From the NCBI GenBank assembly GCA_037127315.1, contig JBBBDQ010000350.1, positions 4,807,001 to 4,871,000 of the forward strand: a stretch of 64,000 nt of DNA. Direction: 5' to 3'. The translations under genes were made by a program, and so were the position numbers. Numbering within the stretch: the stretch's first letter is position 1; each line of letters starts with the position of its first letter. This document shows, piece by piece, positions 53,440 through 64,000 of this stretch. The notes below the pieces were generated by a model. The model saw only the letters and a program-made list of their open reading frames with translations, was not told the origin of the DNA and ran no database searches. The DNA comes from Ascarosepion bandense. Taxonomy: Eukaryota > Mollusca > Cephalopoda > Sepiida > Sepiidae.

Positions 53440-53696
53440 CTTTATTTGTACGGGTGGCCGTACGTGATATTTATCATTATAAGGTCACGTGATTCAAGGG
53501 TTGTCTACCATTACATAAAAAATTAAATTCCTATATTTTTGTCGCCTATGGCCTCCGTACTTAGCAGCTTCCGGTTCTCATTAATAGCTGTCATCACCTA
53601 GATAAACACTTGACACCCGGACTACCGTAACTGATAAAAGATTTTCCCAAATATTTCAGATAGTAAGCAAGTACAGTAGTTTGAAATCAGATAAAG
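53440..53696 (+). promoter_or_regulatory. Candidate host promoter and non-coding first exon
   Basis: Within about 250 bases lie a palindromic E-box GTCACGTGA (53484-53492), a perfect ETS-type site CTTCCGGT (53568-53575), several CpGs and a strong splice donor AAAG|GTAAGT (GT at 53697). No ATG-initiated frame of note. This grouping is typical of a TATA-less animal promoter followed by a 5' UTR exon. No repeat family seen elsewhere in the window overlaps it. Inference only. Confidence 0.35.
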
Positions 53697-53940
53697 GTAA
53701 GTTTTAATTTAAAAAATTGACTTTAATAACGTGTCAGCGACGTATATGTTATATGTGCCAGATTTTTAAAACAGAAATGTGGCTACTGTTTAACGTATGT
53801 GCCAATCAATCAAAGAAATGGAGGTACGTTTAAATTTTTTAAAAGTTTGTTTTTTATTTTAGATTCCGATCAATATAATTTCGGTTTAAAATGCGCCAGT
53901 ATATTTTGTTTACTGGAATTACTAAATTTAATCTCTTGAC
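53697..53940. other. AT-rich DNA (first-intron candidate)
   Basis: No feature beyond the donor at 53697. Confidence 0.35.
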
Positions 53941-54140
53941 TTTTTTTTTTAATCATATCACCCGAAGCAAGGCGGTAACGCCACTGATGCGCAGGGGACT
54001 ACATAGGAGTGAAAAGATTGGAAAAGAGAAAACCGGAAACCACATCCTAAACAGGAAACAAGGTATGAGCCTCTTCGCCTGTTCAGTAGACATGGGTGGA
54101 GTGTGAACCGGGCGATAGTTTAGTCTATCTACTCCAATTT
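53941..54140 (-). mobile_element. SINE-B, full copy
   Basis: Poly-T (53941-53950), then the LINE-J-like tail complement (ATCATATCACCCGAAGCAAG, CGCCACTGATGCGCAGGGG), the body, and GATAGTTTAGTCTATCTACT at the head. Confidence 0.93.
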
Positions 54141-54229
54141 CAATTAAAGTTAATTTTAAAGCTAAAATATAACTTATTTAAAAATTTCATTTTAAAATCA
54201 GGTATCGAAAATTTATACTGAAAAGTGGA

Positions 54230-54650
54230 GGTACCTATACCATTTTTTTTCAAATCAAGTCTCTCGTCTCATGGAAGGATCTTTCGTTCGTCTACTCTTG
54301 GAAGTGTCTCACATGCGGATGGTAAGATGACCTTATAAGACTCCGCTATGTTGTTATCGTCAAGATTTAGGGGACATCAATTTGGAGCCTAGTTTATTAC
54401 TAATCTTATATTTTCATTACTTTAGCGCTTGGGTATTATATCCAAATGCCGTTCATGGTTTAACCGGCTGTTGTTTTGATGGCTGCCGGTGTAAGTTTTG
54501 TCACGAGAAGTCTGTCATGAAACTCACAGTAAGAATAATAAACTCTGATATCTGTGACAAATTGCCTTTAGACAGGATTCTTACATACCGAAGTCAATAA
54601 ACATTTTGGTTACTCTATGAAATGCAATGGCATCCGATGTTTTATGATGT
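54230..54650 (+). other. Possible short secreted-peptide frame or exons, unrecognised
   Basis: A 72-residue frame (54382-54600) begins with a hydrophobic stretch (MEPSLLLILYFHYFSAWVLY) followed by a Cys cluster (GCCFDGCRCKFC). Splice-like signals lie in the same area: TTTTCATTACTTTAG before 54427 and GTGTAAGT after 54487. No family recognised. It could be chance in unique DNA. Confidence 0.2.
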
Positions 54651-54793
54651 GGTCAAATCGTATCTTATTTCCTTATAAAGAAACATTCGGCATTCAATGA
54701 CTGAGTAGCCAGCACTGTTGTAGGAGTAAATTTATAAAGTCTTTCTTTTACAACAGTTTTTTTTCGTAAAATGCATTTCCTAAGCCCAGTAGC

Positions 54794-55223
54794 TACGAGG
54801 GTCATTCAATAAATAAGGTGAATTTTTCGGTATAAGGACTTCTAATACAGATAGAAGCTTACTTTTTTTTAAAAAAATCTTTTTCTTTTATTGTTTTTTC
54901 AAAAGGATTTAATTTTTTTTGAAGATTGAAAAAAAACTTTGTGAGTTTTGGAGATTAACAAAGATGGCCAACCAAGAAGCATGCTCCAGGATTGAACAGA
55001 GGTTATCAAGTTTTTGGTTGCTGAAGGGTGCAAACCAGTTGAAATTCATAGGAGAATGTCAACTATGTATGGTGCGACAGGGAATACGGAAGCTTGTGCA
55101 CAGATGGGAAAACTGTGTGACACTGCTGGGAGATTACGTTGAAAAATAAAAAAAAGGAAGCTTTTATCTGTATTAGAAGCTTTTATACCGAACATTCATA
55201 TTATTTATTGAATGTCCCTTGTA
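54794..55223 (+). mobile_element. Mariner deletion element with HTH start and C-terminal end only
   Basis: TA target duplications (54794-54795, 55222-55223) flank inverted ends: CGAGGGTCATTCAATAAATA and the complement CAAGGGACATTCAATAAATA. The internal frame joins an N-terminal HTH (SRIEQRxxxxFLxxxG-type, shifted) to the terminal mariner motif LVHRWENCVTLLGDYVEK. The whole DDD domain is missing. Terminal repeats extend about 60 bases inward. Confidence 0.92.
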
Positions 55224-55680
55224 TTATCACTATTCTAGTATTGATGGGGGTTTCCTTCCTAACCTTTTGCACGAAGTAGTGCAGAATGTCAACATCTTCA
55301 TTATGTCGTTAATTTCTCGTTGAGTTACATGAGATATTCATTTTAGTTGATGCTGTTGTCAAAAATCTTCAAGTGATGTTATTTCTGTTATTTGGTACAG
55401 ACTTTTAGTTAAGAAGTTTCCAAGAATAGTAGACTCCGTCTTAATTTGCTCAAAGTCATTCTTAGCCACTGATCTGAGAAATCTATTGTTTATAGCTGAG
55501 TGTAGATATTTTGAAACGGGTTTAGCGCCAGGCATGACATGCACACGAAAATATCGATGTGAAGAGGCTATTTAAATACATGACTCAAGTTTTTAGGTTG
55601 AATTTTTAGTTTTGTAGAAATTTGCCGTATTGTGAGATACTAGATCGTGTGCAGCCTATTCTACGTTCATTTTAAACTTA
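55224..55680. other. Unclassified DNA
   Basis: A 61-residue minus frame at 55359-55544 is unrecognised but may belong to the LINE relic on its right. Confidence 0.3.
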
Positions 55681-55689
55681 ATTTGTTTT

Positions 55690-56310
55690 AACTGATCCAT
55701 ACACCAAGGTATTTGAAGTGTTTAGTATTTGCTAATTCTACATCCTGAATTTCTTTGATGGATCCTGGATGAGGCGCCACCATTGCTTCGATTTCAATTC
55801 CAGATCCTAGTTTCTATTTTGAAAACGTTTCTCCGGAGTCTTATTTACTAATTTTAAATCTTGAATTTTGTTTTGTTAGAAATAAAGACAAAAAATAGAG
55901 TTAAAAATATATAAACAAGAACCGTAGTACAAACATATACCAATGAGAGATTAATAGCGTAACTGTTAGTCCAGCTGTCAGAGTTATCTGCTAGAATAGA
56001 TTCCGCTCTCATTCTCTGCTCTTTACAAAGCAGATATATAGTTTATATACTTATTTATTATTTATCTATGCTTATATATAGTTTGGAAGAGTTCATGTGT
56101 CATATGGGTAAGTCACCATAACAAATTTCTATAATAGATCCTGGATGATTTGCCACAATTGCTTCCATTCTAATTACAGATACGAGTTCCTATTTTGAAA
56201 AAGTTTCTCTGGAGACTTATTTCTTGGAACGCTTGGCAGAAAATGTTGATTTTCTGTTCAAGATCATTCTTATCCTAACTATGTCATCAGCATAAAATCC
56301 CTCATCAGTA
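55690..56310 (-). pseudogene. LINE RT relic, internally duplicated (unplaced clade)
   Basis: The minus strand gives GFYADDIV (YADD near 56290) followed by decayed sequence. A second overlapping segment continues with IEIEAMVAPHPGSIKEIQDV and TKHFKYLGVWIS, the post-palm FKYLG motif. Parts of 55755-55850 and 56130-56225 are copies of each other. Many stops. Possibly the same LINE that contributes 56350-56571. Confidence 0.6.
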
Positions 56311-56349
56311 CATTGGCTCTGTGATGGAAAGCAGGATCATTGTCTTCTA

Positions 56350-56571
56350 TTAGTAGAGTCGTTTTGGGGATGTGGTAGAGAGTGCTTGATACATCAGTAC
56401 CCATCTCTTCACACCTATGCTTGTAAATGTGCAGGACATAGTCTTTAAAAAGATTAAATAGATTGGGTCTTTCATTTTATCCTTGTCATACTCCTGATGA
56501 AGTTTGAATGTTTCCGTATTAGGGTCCTGGTCAGACATATAAGATTTTGTCCTTGAGGTCACATGACTCAT
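56350..56571 (-). other. Unrecognised 73-residue frame upstream of the LINE relic
   Basis: Polar N-terminal half (SDQDPNTETFKLHQEYDKDK), then hydrophobic. Position before the YADD segment on the same strand suggests LINE origin; not proven. Confidence 0.3.
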
Positions 56572-56660
56572 TGGATAAAAGCGTTGGTTAGATCCAGTCC
56601 CATGACTCTATGAGTTGCGAGTTCAATACCTGGATACAGCAGTGGTGAATAAATAACTTA
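56562..56660 (+). mobile_element. tRNA-like SINE head (SINE-E)
   Basis: Box A-like CATGACTCATTGGATAAAAG and box B-like GAGTTCAATACC about 50 bases apart. The element probably continues to the CACCTGAAGAAGGCCGG segment at 56773. Confidence 0.5.
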
Positions 56661-56796
56661 TAGAGTTGAGTTAAAGTCGGAGTACCTAAAACATCAGGAA
56701 GGGGCATGGCTCATGGATCGAGAACAATATATCCCAATGATCGAAATAAAGGGTTCGGTTTGAAATTTCAATCACCTGAAGAAGGCCGGAGCAAAT

Positions 56797-56863
56797 AACT
56801 ACCATTATTGAAACTCAGCAGTGCTACTCATATGATTACTGCTGAGTTTCAATAATGGTAGTT
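56797..56863. repeat. Perfect 26-bp inverted repeat
   Basis: Arms 56797-56822 and 56838-56863 are exact complements around a 15-base loop (GCTACTCATATGATT). Starts just after the CCTGAAGAAGGCC motif of the SINE-E candidate. Confidence 0.93.
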
Positions 56864-57040
56864 GTATGTGCATGATACACGGAAAATCTCCAAACAGTTC
56901 GTTTTACTAAGCAGCATGGTAACTACAGTGATCAGTAAGTTGATTTAAAAAATGATTGAAACTTGGTTTGATCTTTATGGTTTATAAATAGTTTTCGGAA
57001 CATAAGTTCTGGGATAGAAGAACAGAGAAATGGGACGAGG
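56864..57040. other. Unclassified DNA
   Basis: Nothing recognised. Confidence 0.4.
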
Positions 57041-57360
57041 TCGATTGTCTAGTGGAGGACGGTACTGCTTCCTACTGGCACCAATACTTAGTGTTCAAGT
57101 CTCGATAAAGACCAAGATTTCGAATAAGGGCTTTTAAGGCAGGCAAATCTACTTCATTTACAAGAACAGGAGAATCTGTTTTACTTCCCTTCATTAGGTC
57201 GATTGTCTAGTGGAGGACGGTACTGCTTCCTGCTGGCACCAATACTTAGTGTTCAAGTCTCGATGAAGACCAAGATTTCGAATAAGGGCTTTTAAAGCAG
57301 GTAGATCTACTTCATTTACAAGAACAGGAGAATCTAACGATTTGCTTCCCTTCATTCAAC
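57041..57360 (+). repeat. Tandem dimer of a tRNA-like 158-bp unit
   Basis: Units start at 57041 and 57199 and are near-identical. Each begins with a tRNA-like stretch (GATTGTCTAGTGGAGGAC, box B-like GTGTTCAAGTCTCG, GGTC/GACC acceptor-like ends) followed by about 80 bases ending in CTTCCCTTCATT. Confidence 0.75.
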
Positions 57361-58002
57361 CATTTCTTAGATTAAGGAAAAAATGGCGTATAAGTAGGGT
57401 TAACCGGATTACGTTAGGTTCCCAGATAACTAGATTTGACTTTGCAAATAAGCAAATGTAAATGATTGATATAAAGATTACAAAATGGCAAGAAAAGAAA
57501 AATATAGATCGATCGGAAATAATGGATGGAATAAAACAGAAAGAAAGATCGTAATATAAGAATGTGTACGAATTTATGTGAAAATTAATCTCCGAAATCG
57601 TCTAGTAAAACTTAGGTTTTTATTAATGTAACTGTATTCAGATGAATACATTGGTTTTTCGCCTTTAAATATTCTTGTTGTCCTTGACAATGTTTGCTGA
57701 ACCTCAATTCTAGGGCGTGCTGATTATTAACAGGCAAATGTTCTCAATTAATTAATTGAAGCAGTCATTGCAAATTTTATGTGTTAGTATTAATTCCTAG
57801 GAGTGGGATTTTCTCTTTCGGCCATTCATTGATAGAACAGAGGGAACGAATATTGCAAAGAAAGTAAAAAATAATCCTTCTATCAGAGTGGACATTTTCG
57901 TTTTAAATTAAATTATTTTTTCACTAGAAAAACAAAACACTCATTTTAATGCAGTTAAAATTGTTGAAATATAATGCGTAAATACTCACCAATATATCCT
58001 AT
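57361..58002. other. Unclassified DNA
   Basis: No feature recognised. Confidence 0.4.
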
Positions 58003-58174
58003 ATATATATATATATATATATATAGTCATTGTTATTATAATAATAGCATACTGAAGTATGCTATAATAATAATAGTGATAATAATATAAATATATCTAT
58101 GCTCTACTTTCTATTGAGCACTTTTTAAAAGTAAATGTTTAATTTTGGAATGTACTTCCATTAGTATTAACCAG

Positions 58175-58212
<38 letters not shown>
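58003..58212. repeat. TA microsatellites and a palindrome
   Basis: TA runs at 58003-58025 and 58177-58212. Between them is an AT-rich palindrome around TAGCATAC-TGAA-GTATGCTA (58045-58064). Confidence 0.85.
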
Positions 58213-58215
<3 letters not shown>

Positions 58216-58249
58216 TTATAGTTATATAAATTATACTATAGAACATGTA

Positions 58250-58320
58250 CAACTACAAGCTACTACATAATTGTACATTTCGTTTTGCCATTGAATGAAC
58301 AATGTTTCATCAGGTAGTTA
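58250..58320 (-). other. Hammerhead-like but non-canonical hairpin motif, copy 1
   Basis: Minus strand: CTGATGA, then stem CATTG/CAATG, then GAAA directly followed by a perfect 7-bp stem TGTACAA/TTGTACA. Extra bases (AA and GCAAAAC) between core and stem II, plus a G at the cleavage position, break the hammerhead rules. Confidence 0.5.
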
Positions 58321-58339
58321 ATCATGATGGTAATAAATA

Positions 58340-58620
58340 TTATTTTTTTAAAAAAAGAAAAAAGAAAAAAACCACTTTCTATTATTTTTGGAAATTTTTT
58401 GTACTAGGTAAGTGAATATTAAAAAGGAGGAGGAAAAGGAAAGAGGGAAAAAAAAGATGAGCAAACAAAAAGAGAAATCAAGAAATTGAAAAGAAAGAGT
58501 TAAGTAAAAGACGCAGAGGAAACAAAATTCAAGGAGGAAAACAAGAGAGAAAGCGCTGAGAGGAAAGAGCAAATGGAAACGGCTAAGAGATAGAAACTTT
58601 TAATTTAGGCAGGAAATAAA
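58340..58620. repeat. Purine-rich low-complexity tract
   Basis: GA/AAAG-rich plus strand; the Phe/Leu-rich minus frame is an artefact. Confidence 0.85.
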
Positions 58621-58725
58621 TTATAAACAGGTATAGATATCGGTTACATGGTGTGTGGGCTTAACAAAGAGGTAAAAGTGAGAAAATGCACAGAGAGAAG
58701 AAAGTGAGGGGAAGACAACAGGCCA

Positions 58726-58729
<4 letters not shown>

Positions 58730-58769
<40 letters not shown>

Positions 58770-58885
58770 AAAATTCGACACATAATTAAATGATTATAAA
58801 TCAAGAATTTATTTCGGCAGTTGTATAAAATATACTGTTTCGTCAGACCCCAACCATCAAACAGTTTAATTTAATTCAGAATATT

Positions 58886-58922
<37 letters not shown>

Positions 58923-58930
58923 GTTAGCAC
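58730..58930 (-). repeat. TA runs flanking hammerhead-like motif, copy 2
   Basis: TA runs 58730-58768 and 58891-58922. Between them the minus strand has CTGACGA, stem CAGT/ACTG, GAAA and a stem ATAAAT/ATTTAT: the same odd architecture as at 58250-58320. Confidence 0.6.
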
Positions 58931-59205
58931 AGAGAAGAAATATTGAGGTTAGGTGAAGGGTAGAGTAGTATACGACTGGCAATAAAGTAGTACCGGAAAT
59001 GCCACAAAAATAAAAAAAAAACACATTCACCAACTTACACATATACAAAAAATAAACATAAAATGAAAAACTATCTAATATAAAAAAAAAAACAACATAA
59101 GTGAATAAATATAACCATACACAAAATAAAGGCAAAAAAATCACACGTCAGAGGACCAAATATGCACACAATATATACACTCAATATCTTCTTCTTCTTC
59201 TTCTT

Positions 59206-59870
59206 CTTCTGTGTGCCCTGCCCTTTCAGGACGTAAGCGACCATGGCTTTCAATATCTCCCTATCTCTGGTGGCTCTTAGCACGCTTACTTCTGTTAAAA
59301 CACGCAACTCCCGTTCCGTCATCCACCTGATTAGTTCCTAAATGTTATCCGCTGCTTTCCTCTGTCTCTTTTCCCCCTCTACCTGGCCTGTTAGTTCCAG
59401 GTTCTCTAAGCCCTTCTTCCTCATTGCATGTCCCAGTAACTTTAGCCGTCTCTTCTTGATGCTCAGTATTAATTTCCTTTTCCTTTCCAAAACCTCATCA
59501 TTGCTCACATTCTCGATTCACGATATCAGCAGCATCCTTCTGTAGAACCACATTTCAGTTGCTTCAATTTTTCCCTCCAATTTCGATGAGATTGACCAGC
59601 ATTCACTGTCATATCAAAGAACTGACATCACTTAGCAATCCAGTACTCTCTTTTTTGTTTCTAGAGAAATTGTCCTGTTTCTTAATACTCTACTCAGCTT
59701 CTGGAACGCGTTCTTCACAACGCCAATTCGCCTTCGGATCTCTGTGTCGCACATTCCGTCTTGTGTTAGAACACTTCCCAGGTATTTAAATTTTTATATC
59801 TGCTTGATTTTAGTATACCCCACCTGTATTTGGCATTTTGGGCTGCCCTTTTTGACGCATGACTAAAAAA
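59206..59870 (-). pseudogene. RTE-like LINE 3' half
   Basis: Starts with a (CTT)n run (complement of a GAA tail). The minus strand encodes KFKYLGSVLTQDGMCDTEIR, NAFQKLSRVLRNRTISLETK, DCYVMSVL, EMWFYRRMLLIS, KRKLILSIKKRRLKLLGHAM and a C-terminal ATRDREILKAMVAYVLKGQG. Two stops only, so a relatively young copy. 5'-truncated near 59870. Confidence 0.88.
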
Positions 59871-60334
59871 CAAAATAAGAATAGATTGATAATACAAACG
59901 TATTAAAGAAAATGGACACCTACAGCTGAATATAATTACACTCACAAATAATTAATAATCACAAATAATTAATAATCACAAATAATTAATAACTATGAAT
60001 AATTAAAAATTAAAAAATCATAATAAATCAATGCTAGCTGTACACTTCTCTACCCTTCATTAACCACAATATTTTTTTCTGCGCTAATCTATATTTGTTT
60101 TGATTATTCTGAATTAAATGATACGATTTGACTGTGACAAGACAGACGTGTTTTACACAACTGCTGAAATTCTGAATTTATAACTTTTTAATGATATGTT
60201 GAATTTTCTTTTTTATAAAATTTATTGTTCTGGATAACATCCGTTGAACTATCTATTTTGATCTATTTAACATTTTATATTAATTAGTTAAATATTTGGG
60301 ATTATCCTCTCCGTTTTTACGGATTTGTCTTTAT
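59871..60334. other. AT-rich DNA
   Basis: Short CAAATAATTAATAA repeats (59945-59990). Confidence 0.4.
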
Positions 60335-60336
60335 TT

Positions 60337-60432
<96 letters not shown>
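60335..60432. repeat. (TA)n microsatellite
   Basis: Nearly 100 bases of TA with a CATACA interruption. Confidence 0.95.
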
Positions 60433-61475
<1,043 letters not shown>

Positions 61476-62141
61476 TGAATTCTCTTTCTTAAGAATTGTT
61501 CTGTATTTCGAACCATTTTCATGGTTTCTGGTTCATATTTAAATATATGTTATCCAGTGCTTTTCATAAGTTTTTTTTTATAATCAAAAGCAGCTCTGTC
61601 TGATCAAACCTGGATTCTGATCTGTATCAAGGCGGTTAGCCCATGAAGAGTTGGCTTTGAAAGTTCACCGTTATATTTTATTTGCGTATAGCAATATGGA
61701 TTTTTCTCTTTCATTGTAACCAATTATAATCCTTAACTCGATGTCCTCACTAATCTCGTTAATCTCAACCATGGCAATTAATTTCTTAAAATAAATAAAG
61801 ATTACATATGCTATCCATTGTTGAACTAGCAAAAAGAGATTAACTCCCCTTTTTGACAAGAATACTTTATTTGGGCCATACGGGGACCTTGAGCGTCGCA
61901 TGGTAGCCTGTTAAGGAAAATAATCAGCTGCTGCTTGTCTGCTCACAGTCGAGGCTCCGCAGTTACGACTGATGAAGACTTACGCCCCTTGCGTCCTAAA
62001 GAAAAAGCAAAGTGATGCTACAAGGCCGTCCTGTTTAAATAAGAGATTCCTATCCGACGTTTTATTATATCGATTGCTGATTTATATGTGATTTAAAATT
62101 TTCTGCGTGAGTAAATTTCGGATTTATATATATATGTAATA
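61476..62141. other. Unclassified DNA
   Basis: 61860-62070 is GC-richer and holds CTGATGAAGACTTACG and GGCCGTCCTG segments, possibly the end of an unrecognised retroposon. Confidence 0.3.
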
Positions 62142-62495
62142 TTAGCAGTATAGCCCGGCGTTGCTCGGGTGTAATGAAAGCTTTAAAACTAATCCATGGT
62201 CCTGGAGCTCAGACTCTGGACGTTGGCACGAAAGACTAAAAAGCAATAGTTACTTCCAGTTAAAGCGAAACAGTAGACTGAAAGAGAAATGAATGGATGT
62301 AAGTCAAATTTGATTTTCTGGTATCGATATCAAATAAGTTTTTTCGTCCTAAACTGAATTTTGAAGGCTAAATAAGTCCTCTGAGTAAATGGTATCATGA
62401 CTGAGACTAAGAACTACAATTATACCTACTTAGAGCCAAACCTGAAGCAAAAACTAAAATAAAAGGGCTGAAAAAATACAGACATAGAGGCAGAT

Positions 62496-62546
<51 letters not shown>

Positions 62547-62913
62547 TATCTTGTCTTTTATATATATATATATATATTATCGATTTTCTGCACTATTGTA
62601 AGAACTGCAACATTGAAACTTCTGATTATCGTTTCTTATGTCTTTGTCTATGAGTTTATCAAATTTGATTAAAATCGGATCACTGCTTCCATAATCCGAT
62701 TTTTTCGATTATTGATTTTCGATATTTATCAGGGGTACCTCGACACAAAACCTAGCTAAGAACACTCGCAGACGCTTAGAGTAAAACTGTGCAAATTTTC
62801 AAGAAAATCGGTTCAGCCGTTTCGGAGTTTATAGGTAAGGGACACACACAGACACACCCACCCCCACACGCACACATACACACACACAGACAAAGTTCCA
62901 TTGATAAATAAGT

Positions 62914-62916
<3 letters not shown>
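62142..62916 (-). mobile_element. Non-autonomous Helitron, copy D
   Basis: Minus orientation: 3' end reads CTAA (allowed CTRR) preceded by hairpin CCCGAGCAACGCCGGG; 5' end near 62916 has drifted into a CTAT microsatellite. CA run (62497-62545) and TA run (62554-62577) are at the family positions. Confidence 0.9.
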
Positions 62917-62957
<41 letters not shown>

Positions 62958-62961
62958 GTAC

Positions 62962-63051
<90 letters not shown>

Positions 63052-63052
63052 T
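62917..63052. repeat. (CTAT)n, (TA)n and (TG)n microsatellites
   Basis: Three consecutive simple repeats adjoining the Helitron 5' end. Confidence 0.95.
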
Positions 63053-63627
63053 CATTTACCACTTATCGCTTGCTCCAATAGAAACACACATAGATGCGTA
63101 CACAAGAGCATTAATTACGGGTTCTTGATGTTTCCTTTTTTCAGTGTCTTCCTATTTTCCTTGTCTTTCACGTTCGCGTCGACCTTTGCACGTTTTCGCC
63201 GCTGGAATACATTCTTCCATTAATAATGTAGACAATTAAATTGAAACAGCAGGACTTTTTCAATCCACATTTTCATTTCTCGCCTTTTTCACGCCATATC
63301 CAAAAACTTAATCTTTAATATATAAATGCTATTGTCTACGCTGTGTCCGTGCGTTCACAATGAAAAAAAAATGGAAGAACATTAAAAAAAAGAAAAACAA
63401 TGCTTGGCCATGAAATTTACTGGGAGAATTATTCAGACATTTTTGAAACAGTGGGACGTTTTTCTTTTATTTGACACCTTCATGTTTTTTTAAAATTATT
63501 TTTCACTTCTCTTTTACTGTTCGTTTTTCTCTTCCTTTGTAAATTTCAAAACATTTCCTTGGTTATGAAAATGGAAATATTAATATTAGCCCTTTCCATA
63601 TAAGAAAACAATCGGTTCTCTGTGTAG
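63053..63627. other. Unclassified DNA
   Basis: TCTTTAATATATAAATGC at 63311 resembles a Helitron-type 5' end without a matching 3' end. Nothing else recognised. Confidence 0.3.
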
Positions 63628-64000
63628 GACCAGGAAGTTTTTTCCGCCTGAAACAATCCTGCACATATATCAACCTACCATCAGCCCGTGCATTGAATAC
63701 TGCTGCCATATCTGATCGGGTGCTCCTGCTATCCACCTAGGTGTCCTTGACAAAATCCAACGGGTAATCTGTAATGTAACAGATCCCGACTTGACAGCTC
63801 AGATACAGTCACTTTCTCACCGGCGCAATGTGGCATCCTTGTGTCTCTTCTACAAACACTTTCAAGTCTTCTGTTCCGTTGAACTTAGCTCATTGGTGCC
63901 TCATATATATATGAATTTACTCAAGCCACAAGATTAGCAACTAGGTTCCACCCTTTTACTGTGAAACCAATAAAATGTAAACGCAAATTCTACTCCATCA
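63628..64000 (+). pseudogene. LINE-J copy 5, running off the window
   Basis: In broken frames encodes KQSCTYINLPSARALNTAA, then DPDLTAQIQSLSHRRNVASL-CLFYKHF and the start of the C-terminal block. Opposite orientation to the other long copies. Continues beyond 64000. Confidence 0.88.

Noticed and set aside
61960..62030. Hammerhead candidate around CTGATGAAGACTTACG with GGCCGTCCTG further on
   Set aside because: No stem II of adequate length leads to a GAAA, and stems I and III do not pair.

Overview
This window looks like intergenic or intronic DNA from a coleoid cephalopod, most likely an octopus relative. The inference rests on very AT-rich, microsatellite-laden sequence, dense tRNA-derived SINEs, and mollusc-type LINE, Penelope-like, Tc1/mariner and Helitron relics. 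No intact host gene is visible. Every recognisable protein-coding stretch is a transposable-element remnant, nearly all of them frameshifted or truncated.

Region by region. 1-5.2 kb: fragments of an RTE-like LINE on both strands, a dead maT-type mariner, a CTT-rich block and two 55-bp foldback elements. 5.2-8 kb: Penelope-like element (PLE) pieces around an array of about 26 copies of a 52-bp satellite. 8-11.5 kb: one GC-richer block, then AT-rich DNA. 11.5-13 kb: three tandem 5S rRNA-like units fused to a SINE, then transposase relics. 14.7-28.5 kb: many copies of a LINE with a restriction-like endonuclease (R4/Dong type), each bordered by (TAA)n; the one at 25.4-28.5 kb is nearly complete. 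This part also holds Tc1 and LINE relics and two SINE families. 30.9-37.7 kb: SINE-rich, with a hAT deletion element carrying perfect 8-bp target duplications. 38.4-39.8 kb: a higher-order satellite continuous with the terminal repeat of a mariner relic. 40.4-46.9 kb: three non-autonomous Helitrons (a fourth lies at 62.1-62.9 kb), a full hammerhead ribozyme, a tRNA-headed repeat with a mutated hammerhead, and a PLE endonuclease fragment. 48.9-64 kb: further LINE, SINE and mariner copies, a 21-bp minisatellite, and one possible host promoter plus non-coding first exon near 53.5 kb.

Relations between elements. The short SINE at 24.2, 46.7 and 53.9 kb shares its 3' tail with the Jockey/CR1-like LINE found at 14.7, 35.2, 48.9, 60.8 and 63.6 kb, so that LINE probably mobilised it. 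The Helitrons carry dinucleotide runs at fixed internal positions and so seed many of the microsatellites here. The hammerhead-bearing repeats and PLE fragments lie close together, as expected if ribozyme-bearing retroelements have been active in this genome. Family names were assigned by reading motifs by eye, without database searches.
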